This document shows positions 1-10,300 of a DNA stretch of 64,000 nt, piece by piece. Source of the stretch: Panorpa germanica (taxonomy: Eukaryota; Arthropoda; Insecta; Mecoptera; Panorpidae); the NCBI GenBank assembly GCA_963678705.1, contig OY783205.1, forward strand, positions 4,712,001 through 4,776,000, in the 5' to 3' direction. Each line of letters begins with the position of its first letter. Within the stretch, counting starts at the first letter, position 1. The notes beneath the pieces were generated by a model. The model saw only the letters and a list, made by a program, of their open reading frames with translations. It had not been told where the DNA came from and did no database searches. A program made the translations under genes and the position numbers.

Positions 1-190
1 TCATAACGATCATTTCCTTTAATTTTCGTTATCTTGTATGGTCCTTTGATTTTAGCTTTAACTTTAGCTCCTGCTGCTTTAGTAGGTAACAACCAAACAA
101 ACTTTGTAAAAGCATTTACTTTAACGAGAATATGTTTATACTTTTTGCTTGTTGTCTTACATTTTCTACCGTAGCTAATTCTGTATTCTT
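1..190 (-). pseudogene. Ty3-like integrase remnant (internally deleted)
   Basis: The minus strand reads HILVKVNAFTKFVWLLPTK from about 134 downward, which matches the start of a retroviral-type integrase core (the stretch with the first catalytic Asp, here N in VNAFTK where VDAFTK is usual). The frame then runs straight into a basic KAKIKGPYKITKIKG segment typical of the integrase C-terminal domain. The central core carrying the other two catalytic residues is absent, so this is a deletion product and not a working enzyme. A frame change lies near 135 and the element continues beyond the left window edge. It belongs to the same minus-strand element as the gag-protease gene at 621-2126. Confidence 0.6.
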
Positions 191-191
191 G

Positions 192-590
192 CTAAATTTC
201 TAGAATAATTCCTTTATCCTCTTCTCTCAGCTTCTTGCGTTTTTCTACAAACTCATTTTGTATTTCTTCTGCTTGTACCCTCTCCTTTGGCTTCGGAAAA
301 TGCTTAATGGCTTCATCCTTATCCTTCGAGGAACGAACAGTGTCTTGATTGGTTTTCATTTTAACCCCAATCTTCAATTCGTTTTCTTTTATACACTTCC
401 CTGTATAATTCTCTGCGTGTTGCGTCTTCTTCGGCTTCGGAAAATGCTTAGCTGCGTTGACCTTATCCTTAGAGGGACGAACATTGCCTTGTTTCCTCAT
501 CTTCGGCTTCGGAAAATGCTTGGCTGCTTTTACTTCACCCTTAGATAGACGAACAATGTCTTGTTTCACTGCACCACCTAGGTCATTCAT
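192..590 (-). CDS. Basic ORF with three KHFPKPK repeats, inside the Ty3-like element
   Basis: A 132-codon frame of unknown function. Its visible structure is three copies of a module of the form VRxSKDKxxAxKHFPKPK, encoded around 289-330, 430-475 and 499-545. The predicted product is highly charged (Lys/Glu rich), with no membrane segment or cysteine. It lies between the truncated protease/RT start (ends at 621) and the integrase fragment (1-190), where a Ty3-like element would normally encode reverse transcriptase and RNase H. I see no RT motif. It may be repeat-expanded linker sequence left after the pol deletion rather than a real gene. Confidence 0.3.
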   Translation of the reverse strand: MNDLGGAVKQDIVRLSKGEVKAAKHFPKPKMRKQGNVRPSKDKVNAAKHFPKPKKTQHAENYTGKCIKENELKIGVKMKTNQDTVRSSKDKDEAIKHFPKPKERVQAEEIQNEFVEKRKKLREEDKGIILEI

Positions 591-620
591 TTCCTGGGCT
601 GCCTGTATGACATCCTTTTC

Positions 621-2126
621 TCACCTTATACCCCGCTGCTCTGCAACAACTAGTCGATCTGCAGGTGGTAGTTTAAGCGATCTAGAAAATATAGGAGTAT
701 CAATTTTCAATATAATTGTCTTTACACTTTCAGAGTTGCGTAACTCTTTACGTTTGTCATTGTCCACTGACTCAGGTATTTTATTAACAACATTTTTATC
801 GTTTATATGAGATAAGTCTAGTTCACTCTCTTTATCACCATAGTCTATTTTCATTGTCATTAATTGTTTAACCTCACTTTCATCTACATCTTTATCGCTA
901 TAAAGTTTATGAAATTTTACACCTGTTTTATCAATAACTACTTTAGCTTTAGCTATAATGTCCAATCCTATCACCATGTTCATATGCATTGCATGAGATG
1001 GTAACACTTCAAAATAACCTACGTACTGTTCTGAATCAATTTCAATGTCCAATTCAATCCTACCTAAAGAATTTACTATAGAATTTGACAAACCACGTAT
1101 TGTTATTTCAGAGTCATATAATTTAACATTCTTTAATGTTTTAAAATAATCTTCCCGCACTGCTGACAAATCACTGCCAGTGTCTATTAAAGCATTTACA
1201 TTACTCCTGTTATTAACACAAATTGATTTTATCATTTCTACTTTCATAACATTATGTTCCGCTTTAACAGTTTTTATTTTAGTATTACAGTTTCGGCTAA
1301 CATGTCCATAATTACCACAATTAAAACATTTATAACCCTTGTCTTTATCAGGACACACTTTAGATGAGTGTGATAACGAACCACAATTAAAACATTTAAT
1401 CTTCTCACCTGTTGTCTTAATTTTAGTTTTTGTACCTGGCCTAGATCTCCTATCATAGTCCTGGGTATCCATTTTCATTTTTTCATATTGTTCCAGCTTA
1501 CGTTTAAGTTGTTTAATATTCTCAGCTCCATAAAGTATTACCTTGTTGGCTGCACTGTCGCGAATTCCTGCTATGATATAATCCATAATAGCTGCTTCTT
1601 CGACGTCTGCTTGTCTAGCTATATCTAAAATATCATACACATATTGACGAGTACTTTCACCTACTTTCTTCACCTTTTGTTGAAGCATTTTGTGAACCTG
1701 TGCGCTATTTAAACTCGTATCGAATTCATCAATCAAATACGATTTAAATGTATCCCAATTTATTATCCTGGTTTCAAAATTAACAAATTGTTTTGCTGTA
1801 TCAGTCAACAATCTCCTGGCATACAAATATCTGTATTTTGCATCTATTTCTGCCTGGTCGCAGAAATCATCAAATTGTTTAATCCACAATCTGACATTTT
1901 TAAGCCCATCATATTTAGGTAAAGCCAACTCTAAATCTAAAAATGTATAATTAGTTTTATTGACTGTTTCATTGTTTACAGACCTATTATTCTGTTCACC
2001 GACACGGCTATTGAATGAGTTCATTCTTGACAATAATTCTGCACGATTCCCACGTTGACTAAGTCCAACAAAATTAAGTTCTTGCCGTAGCTCTGCCACT
2101 GACAAATTGTCTAATTCTTGTGTCAT
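621..2126 (-). CDS. gag: Ty3/mdg4-like retrotransposon Gag-protease polyprotein, pol-truncated
   Basis: The 501-residue product packages element RNA and processes the polyprotein. Residues 1-38 resemble a SAP-type helix pair (LSVAELRQELNFVGL). Residues 62-225 form a helical retrotransposon capsid region (WIKQFDDFCDQA, LIDEFDTSLNSAQVHKML). Two CCHC zinc knuckles follow: C245-C248-H253-C258 and C267-C270-H275-C280. A retropepsin-like aspartic protease has its active site DTGS at 315-318 and a flap/VIGLDII segment near 385. The frame then enters what looks like the start of reverse transcriptase (KLPPADRLVVAEQ, about 482-495) and stops at once. RT, RNase H and most of integrase are therefore missing, so the copy cannot move by itself. 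The ATG at 2126 follows a leader with three 70-bp repeats. Confidence 0.85.
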   Translation of the reverse strand: MTQELDNLSVAELRQELNFVGLSQRGNRAELLSRMNSFNSRVGEQNNRSVNNETVNKTNYTFLDLELALPKYDGLKNVRLWIKQFDDFCDQAEIDAKYRYLYARRLLTDTAKQFVNFETRIINWDTFKSYLIDEFDTSLNSAQVHKMLQQKVKKVGESTRQYVYDILDIARQADVEEAAIMDYIIAGIRDSAANKVILYGAENIKQLKRKLEQYEKMKMDTQDYDRRSRPGTKTKIKTTGEKIKCFNCGSLSHSSKVCPDKDKGYKCFNCGNYGHVSRNCNTKIKTVKAEHNVMKVEMIKSICVNNRSNVNALIDTGSDLSAVREDYFKTLKNVKLYDSEITIRGLSNSIVNSLGRIELDIEIDSEQYVGYFEVLPSHAMHMNMVIGLDIIAKAKVVIDKTGVKFHKLYSDKDVDESEVKQLMTMKIDYGDKESELDLSHINDKNVVNKIPESVDNDKRKELRNSESVKTIILKIDTPIFSRSLKLPPADRLVVAEQRGIR

Positions 2127-2410
2127 TGTTATAATTTTTACTGCTGTACAATTACTTTAATGAGCAAACTGTACACTAAGTTTTCCTCTTGATTCTGCTG
2201 ATCAATAAGTCTGGTTCTAAGGTTAAATATATTTTTGACTAAATATACTTGGTTTTGCCTTATCCCGTTGATCAATAAGTCTGGTTTTAAGGTTAAATAT
2301 ATTTTTGACTAAATATACTTGGTTTTGCCTTATCTCGTTGATCAATAAGTCTGGTTCTAAGGTTAAATATATTTTTGACTAAATATACTTGGTTTTGCCT
2401 TATCCCGGTT
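2127..2410 (-). repeat. Element leader with three tandem 70-bp repeats
   Basis: Three near-identical copies of a 70-bp unit begin at 2201, 2271 and 2341; each starts ATCAATAAGTCTGGTT and ends in GGTTTTGCCTTATC. They sit between the LTR and the gag start codon, so they lie in the 5' untranslated leader. Downstream, on the LTR side, TGGGGGCTCAACCGGGAT (minus strand, about 2404-2421) is the best candidate primer-binding site, though I cannot assign the tRNA. Confidence 0.7.
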
Positions 2411-3327
2411 GAGCCCCCAATTTATAGGTTTTTAATCTACATTAGTTTTTGAATCTATTACCATCCCGGTACAGACTCCGCTTTGCAGGTTAGAATTTAC
2501 AACCACGTGTTGCGATTCTATTATGCAGCCTAGAACTATTCAATCCCTGTTGATAGCTCACAATTTGTAGGTTATATCTCTAACCATCTGTTGAGATCCT
2601 AATTTGTAGGTAATTCCCCACAATTATAAGTTACAATTAACATCAGCCTAAGGTTGATGTACAATACAACAATATAGTTTCTTTTATAACGAGTAAACAC
2701 ATAATTAGGATATTAATAGTTTAATCACTTATCAAAGTCACAAAATTACATCTAAATAAAGTTAATTAATCTTAATTATATTCACAACAAAATACACTAG
2801 ATTAAATACAATATAGTTCTTTCAATGTTAATGCGTTACATCCGTAATACGCAGTACAATTGTCCATAGTTAACAACACAATATTCTTAATGAAAATACA
2901 CACTAGTACTAAACATTACATTTGCTGTCTAACTCTATTGTTTACGATAATCACAATATCAATTATATTACACCTAGTAATTAATTTAACTATGATTTTA
3001 TATTCAATAATAACAACCAAATACAACTAGTATTATTCTATCGCCATTTTCTATTGAACACTTTTGCACACGACACGTTGTACGTGTATCCATGAGACAA
3101 CGCCTTAATGACTCATCAACTTGAACAGCTAGCATACGCTGTTCGGCTGTTTGCTGTAAGTGAACTGCTAAGTATTTACCATTGAACGGCTATAGTGTCT
3201 GTCACTGGTTTATTTAATATACCCCGTTCTTATCCAAGATCTCTACCCTAGTTTACAGTTTCTTATTTCTATTTCTTAAACTAAATATAATTTAACTTAA
3301 AATTACTCCTTAAAAAATAACCCACAT
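2411..3327 (-). mobile_element. Right-hand (5') LTR of the Ty3-like element
   Basis: The minus-strand left terminus reads TGTGGGTTATTTTTTAAGG, ending at about 3327. Large blocks match the solo LTR at 44483-45300: ACAATATAGTTT, ACACATAA, AATAAAGTTAATT and ACCTAGTAATTAA occur in the same order, and both termini begin TGTGGG. The gag-side boundary is uncertain to tens of bases. The partner LTR lies outside the window. Confidence 0.6.
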
Positions 3328-4194
3328 AGATGTAACCTCAAAACACAATGAAATCACACGCGGTTACCAAAGTCTCAAAAGACCAGCTTCGTTTGTAGGA
3401 ATTAAAACCTTCTTGAAATGTAATTGTAGTATCCAAATCGTCTGTGAATCCGTTAAAATAGAGCGTAGCATTACCCAATCAATGGCAATTGTGACTTCCA
3501 GAGCCGCCAAGGGGTGAATGTAAAAAAACGCCTCAAAACACAACGAAAACACACACGTTTACTAAAGGCTCGAAGGACCAGCTTCGCATGTACGAAATAA
3601 AACCATGCGAGTAAAATGGAATGAATATTTTATTTAAATATTCAAACTTAAAATTAAATTACACTTTTCTTAAATAACTTTAATCAATTTCTTATTATAC
3701 AAATTGATTGTAAATCATGGCCTCTGCAAGTGTAAAAGGCCAGAACACGACTAACTGCCTCGCTATATGCCCGTGGCGTACACTGCAATACTCGTAATGT
3801 TGCCATGCGTTTAACTTCTACCAGACACAACAATACATTACAATATTGGAATGTCAGCAGAGACATATCTTATGTTTTGTACTGAACACATATTGATAAC
3901 ACAGTCTGTGTCTTCAGCCTTTAAGCATATTTATTATAAAAGGCACCACTTTCTCTACATATTAACAAAACTTGTAAGGATTCAAATCCCTTTAGTTTTT
4001 TTTTAAAATAAACGGGATATGGTTCTCTTACATAAACAGTGACAGACGAGTAGTTTCCTGTTTCGAGTTATTTTATAATTATAAATGGTGTTTCTATTTA
4101 ACACAGAAAACAAAATCCGAAAAAGAAACCTAAGGCCACTTGAATAGTAACTTAAATCTGCCGTCTAGTAAATATTTAAGAAAACTTGTAAATA
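3328..4194. other. Gene-free spacer with a split direct repeat
   Basis: About 70 bp at 3337-3409 (starting CCTCAAAACACAATGAAATC) is repeated in diverged form at 3530-3604 (starting CCTCAAAACACAACGAAAAC). The shared core is GACCAGCTTCG. Between them, 3364-3552 has a short minus-strand open frame that I do not recognise. I see no convincing gene. Confidence 0.5.
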
Positions 4195-4380
4195 CTAAAC
4201 TCCAATAGGAGTTGAGAGATCAAATTCCTCTAATTCCTCTAATTCCTTTATTGAATCGATCCAGTCTATATATTGCTCCTGTTCAAAATTAGTAGAGCAT
4301 TCAGCACTATCTTCAAATGCAGGTGCAACCTGCCTAACTTTATACATCTGACCAGAAAATGCGTTCTGAAAGCTTTCTTC
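4195..4380 (-). other. Unique acidic C-terminal tail of the repeat gene
   Basis: After the last, diverged unit (NFGPVSHPERGDRIFEES) the frame leaves the repeat and encodes about 60 non-repeated residues. These include a patch of acidic and bulky hydrophobic residues (EQYIDWIDSIKELEELEEF), followed by DLSTPIGV and a stop at 4195-4197. That a repeat array passes without interruption into a unique, strongly biased coding-like tail is the best sign that the locus was once a gene. The acidic/hydrophobic patch resembles a protein-interaction or activation segment only in composition; no function is assigned. Confidence 0.45.
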
Positions 4381-7300
4381 AAATATCCTGTCTCCACGCT
4401 CAGGATGAGATACAGGACCAAAATTTCTCTTATAAGTTGAGCGATCTAAACGTGCGTCACTTATTAAATTATGCTGCCGCATAGAATCAAGAAGCTCTTC
4501 AATCATCGATTTAGCTGCAGGTGCAGATCGTATGGCATTAATTTTCTTAGCGGACAGGTGTGCCATTGGAGAAGCAATAAGTCTTGAGGATTCAAATAGC
4601 CTATATCCATGCCCAGGACGAGATACAGGACCAAAATTTCTCTTATAAGTTGAGCGATCTAAACGTGCGTCACGTATTAAATTATGCTGCCGCATAGAAT
4701 CAAGAAGGTTTTCAGTCATCGATTTAGCTGCAGGTGCAGAACGTATGGCTTTAATCTTCTGAAAGGACAGTTCCGCCATTGGAGAAGCAACATGTCTTGA
4801 GGATTCAAATAGCCTATCTCCATGCCCAGGACGAGATACCGGATTAAAATTTCTCTTATAAGGTGAGCGATATAAACGTGCGTCAGTTATTAAATTATGC
4901 TGCCGCATAGAATCAAGAAGCTCTTCAGTTATCGATTTAGCTGCAGGTGCAAAACGTTTGGCATTAATTTTCTTAGCGGACAGGTCTGAAATTGGAGAAG
5001 CAATAAGTCTTGAGGATTCAAATAGCCTATCTCCATGCCCAGGACGAGATACAGGACCAAAATTTTACTTATAAGTTGAGCGATCTAAACGTGCGTCACG
5101 TATTAAATTATGCTGCCGCATAGAATCAAGAAGGTTTTCAGCCATCGATTTAGCTGCAGGTGCAGAACGTATGGCTTTAATCTTCTGGAAGGACAGGTCC
5201 ACCATTGGAGAAGCAACATGTCTTGAGGATTTAAATAGCCTATCTCCATGCCCAGGACGAGATACAGGATTAAAATTTCTCTTATAAGGTAAGCGATATA
5301 AACGTGCGTCAGTTATTAAATTATGATGCCGCATAGAATCAAGAAGCTCTTCAGTCATCGATTTAGCTGCAGGTGCAGAACGTATGGCATTAATTTTCTT
5401 AGCGGACAGGTCTGCCATTGGAGAAGCAATAAGTCTTGAGGATTTAAATAGCCTATCTCCATGCCCAGGACGAGATACAGGACCAAAATTTCTCTTATAA
5501 GTTGAGCGATCTAAACGTGCGTCACGTATTAAATTATGCTGCCTCATAGAATCAAGAAGGTTTTCAGTCATCGATTTAGCTGCAGGTGCAGAACGTATGG
5601 CTTTAATCTTCTGAAAGGACAGTTCCGCCATTGGAGAAGCAACATGTCTTGAGGATTCAAATAGCCTATCTCCATGCCCAGGACGAGATACAGGATTAAA
5701 ATTTCTCTTATAAGGTGAGCGATATAAACGTGCGTCAGTTATTAAATTATTCTGCCGCATAGAATCAAGATGCTCTTCAGTCATTGATTTAGCTGCAGGT
5801 GCAGAACGTATAGCATTAATTTTCTTAGCGGACAGGTCTGCCATTGAAGAAGCAATAAGTCTTGAGGATTCAAATAGCCTATCTACATGCCCAGGACGAG
5901 ATACAGGACCAAAATTTCTCTTATAAGTTGAGCGATCTAAACGTGCGTCACGTATTAAATTATGCTGCCGCATAGAATCAAGAAGGTTTTCAGTCATCGA
6001 TTTAGCTGCAGGTGCAGAACGTATGGCTTTAATCTTCTGAAAGGACAGTTCCGCCATTGGAGAAGCAACATGTCTTGAGGATTCAAATAGCCTATCTCCA
6101 TGCCCAGGACGAGATACAGGATTAAAATTTCTCTTATAAGGTGAGCGATATAAACGTGCGTCAGTTATTAAATTATGCTGCCGCATAGAATCAAGAAGCT
6201 CTTCAGTCATCGATTTAGCTGCAGGTGCAGAACGTATGGCAATAATTTTCTTAGCGGACAGGTCTGCCATTGGAGAAGCAATAAGTCTTTAGGATTCAAA
6301 TAGCCGATCTCCATGCCCAGGACGAGATACAGGACCAAAATTTCTCTTATAAGTTGAGCGATCTAAACGTGCGTCACGTAATAAATTATGCTGCCGCATA
6401 GAATCAAGAAGGTTTTCAGTCATCGATTTAGCTGCAGGTGCAGAACGTATGGCTTTAATCTTCTGAAAGGACAGGTCCGCCATTGGAGAAGCAACATGTC
6501 TTGAGGATTCAAATAGCCTATCTCCATGCCCAGGACGAGATACCGGATTAAAATTTCTCTTATAAGGTGAGCGATATAAACGTGCGTCAGTTATTAAATT
6601 ATGCTGCCGCATAGAATCAAGAAGCTCTTCAGTCATTGATTTAGCTGCAGGTGCAGAACGTATGGCATTAATTTTCTTAGCGGACAGGTCTGCCATTGGA
6701 GAAGCAATAAGTCTTGAGGATTCAAATAGCCTATCTCCATGCCCAGGACGAGATACAGGACCAAAATTTCTCTTATAAGTTGAGCGATCTAAACGTGCGT
6801 CACGTATTAAATTATGCTGCCGCATAGAATCAAGAAGGTTTTCAGTCATTGATTTAGCTGCAGGTGCAGAACGTATGGCTTTAATCTTCTGAAAGGACAG
6901 GTCCGCCATTGAAAAAGCAACATGTCTTGAGGATTCAAATAGCCTATCTCTATGCCCAGGACGAGATACAGGATTAAAATTTCTCTTATAAGGTCAGCGA
7001 TATAAACGTGCGTCAGTTATTAAATTATGCTGCCGCATAGAATCAAGAAGCTCTTCAGTCATCGATTTAGCTGCAGGTGCAGAACGTATGGCATTAATTT
7101 TCCTAGCGGACAGGTCTGCCATTGGAGAAGCAATAAGTCTTGAGGATTCAAATAGCCTATCTCCATGCCCAGGACGAGATACAGGACCAAAATTTCTCTT
7201 ATAAGTTAAGCGATCTAAACGTGCGTCACGTATTAAATTATGCTGCCGCATAGAATCAAGAAGATTTTCAGTCATAGATTTAGCTGCAGGTGCAGAACGT

Positions 7301-10300
7301 ATGGCTTTAATCTTCTGAAAGGACAGGTCCGCCATTGGAGAAGCAACATGTCTTGAGGATTCAAATAGCCTTTTTCCATGCCCAGGACGAGATACAGGAT
7401 TAAAATTTCTCTTATAAGGTGAGCGATATAAACGTGCGTCAGTTATTAAATTATGCTGCCGCATAGAATCAAGAAGCTCTTCAGTCATCGATTTAGCTGC
7501 AGGTGCAGAACGTATGGCATTAATTTTCTTAGCGGACAGGTCTGCCATTGGAGAAGCAATAAGTCTTAAGGATTCAAATAGCCTATCTCCATGCCCAGGA
7601 TACAGGACCAAAATTTCTCTTATAAGTTGAGCGATCTAAACGTGCGTCACGTATTAAATTATGCTGCCGCATAGAATCAAGAAGGTTTTTATTCATCGAT
7701 TTAGCTGCAGGTGCAGAACGTATGGCTTTAATCTTCTGAAAGGACAGGTCCGCCATTGGAGAAGCAACATGTCTTAAGGATTTAAATAGCCTATCTCCAT
7801 GCCCAGGACGAGATACAGGATTAAAATTTCTTTTATAAGGTGAGCGATATAAACGTGCGTCAGTTATTAAATTATGCTGCCGCATAGAATCAAGAAGCTC
7901 TTCAGTTATCCATTTAGCTGCAGGTGCAGAACGTATGGCATTAATTTTCTTAGCGGACAGGTCTGCCATTGGAGAAGCAATAAGTCTTGAGGATTCAAAT
8001 AGCCTATCTCCATGCCCAGGACGAGATACAGGACCAAAATTTCTCTTATAAGTTAAGCGATCTAAACGTGCGTCACGTATTAAATTAAGCTGCCCCATAG
8101 AATCAAGAAGATTTTCAGTCATAGATTTAGCTGCAGGTGCAGAACGTATGGCTTTAATCTTCTGAAAGGACAGGTCCGCCATTGGAGAAGCAACATGTCT
8201 TGAGGATTCAAATAGCCTATCTCCATGCCCAGGACGAGATACAGGATTAAAATTTCTCTTATAAGGTGAGCGATATAAACGTGCGTCAGTTATTAAATTA
8301 TGCTGCCGCATAGAATCAAGAAGCTCTTCAGTCATCGATTTAGCTGCAGGTGCAGAACGTATGGCATTAATTTTCTTAGCGGACAGGTCTGCCATTGGAG
8401 AAGCAATAAGTCTTAAGGATTCAAATAGCCTATCTCCATGCCCAGGATACAGGACCAAAATTTCTCTTATAAGTTGAGCGATCTAAACGTGCGTCACGAA
8501 TTAAATTATGCTGCCGCATAGAATCAAGAAGGTTTTTAGTCATCGATTTAGCTGCAGGTGCAGAACGTATGGCTTTAATCTTCTGAAAGGACAGGTCCGC
8601 CATTGGAGAAGCAACATGTCTTAAGGATTCAAATAGCCTATCTCCATGCCCAGGACGAGATACAGGATTAAAATTTCTTTTATAAGGTGAGCGATATAAA
8701 CGTGCGTCAGTTATTAAATTATGCTGCCGCATAAAATCAAGAAGCTCTTCAGTCATCCATTTAGCTGCAGGTGCAGAACGTATGGCATTAATTTTCTTAG
8801 CGGACAGGTCTGCCATTGGAGAAGCAATAACTCTTGAGGATTCAAATAGCCTATCTCCATGCCCAGGACGAGATACAGGACCAAAATTTCTCTTATAAGT
8901 TGAGCGATCTAAACGTGCGTCACGTATTAATTTATGCTGCCGCATAGAATCAAGAAGGTTTTCAGTCATCGATTTAGCTGCAGGTGCAAAACGTATGGCT
9001 TTAATCTTCTGAAAGGACAGGTCCGCCATTGGAGAAGCAAAATGTCTTGACGATTCAAATAGCCTATCTTCATGCCTAGGACGAGATACAGGATTAAAAT
9101 TTCTCTTATAAGGTGAGCGATATAGACGTGCGTCAGTTATTAAATTATGCTGCCGCATAGAATCAAGAAGCTCTTCAGTCATCGATTTAGCTGCAGGTGC
9201 AGAACGTATGGCAATAATTTTCTTAGCGGACAGGTCTGAAATTGGAGAAGCAATAAGTCTTGAGGATTCAAATAGCCTATCTCCATGCCCAGGACGAGAT
9301 ACAGGACTAAAATTTCTCTTATAAGTTGAGCGATCTTAACGTGCGTCACGTATTAAATTATGCTGCCGCATAGAATCAAGAAGGTTTTCAGTCATCGATT
9401 TAGCTGCAGGTGCAGAACGTATGGTTTTAATCTTCTGAAAGGACAGGTCCGTCATTAGAGAAGCAACATGTCTTGAGGATTCAAATAGCCTATCTCCATG
9501 CCCAGGACGAGATACAGGATTAAAATTTCTCTTATAAGGTGAGCGATATAAACGTGCGTCAGTTATTAAATTATGCTGCCGCATAGAATCAAGAAGCTCT
9601 TCAGTCATCGATTTAGCTGCAGGTGCAGAACGTATGGCATTAATTTTCTTAGCGGACAGGTCTGCCATTGGAGAAGCAATAAGTCTTGAGGATTCAAATA
9701 GCCTATCTCCATGCCCAGGATACAGGACCAAAATTTCTCTTATAAGTTGAGCGATCTAAACGTGCGTCACGTATTAAATTATGCTGCCGCATAGAATCAA
9801 GAAGGTTTTTAGTCATCGATTTAGCTGCAGGTGCAGAACGTATGGCTTTAATCTTCTGAAAGGACAGGTCCGCCATTGGAGAAGCAACATGTCTTAAGGA
9901 TTCAAATAGCCTATCTCCATGCCCAGGACGAGATACAGGATTAAAATTTCTTTTATAAGGTGAGCGATATAAACGTGCGTCAGTTATTAAATTATGCTGC
10001 CGCATAGAATCAAGAAGCTCTTCAGTCATCGATTTAGCTGCAGGTGCAGAACGTATGGCATTATTTTTCTTAGCGGACAGGTCTGCCATTGGAGAAGCAA
10101 TAAGTCTTGAGGATTCAAATAGCCTATCTCCATGCCCAGGACGAGATACAAGACCAAAATTTCTCTTATAAGTTGAGCGATCTAAACGTGCGTCACGTAT
10201 TAAATTATGCTGCCGCATAGAATGAAGAAGGTTTTCAGTCATCAATTTAGCTGCAGGTGCAGAACGTATGGCTGTAATCTTCTAAAAGGACAGGTCCGCC

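Noticed and set aside
3684..3866. 60-codon minus-strand gene
   Set aside because: No domain, homologue or splice context recognised.
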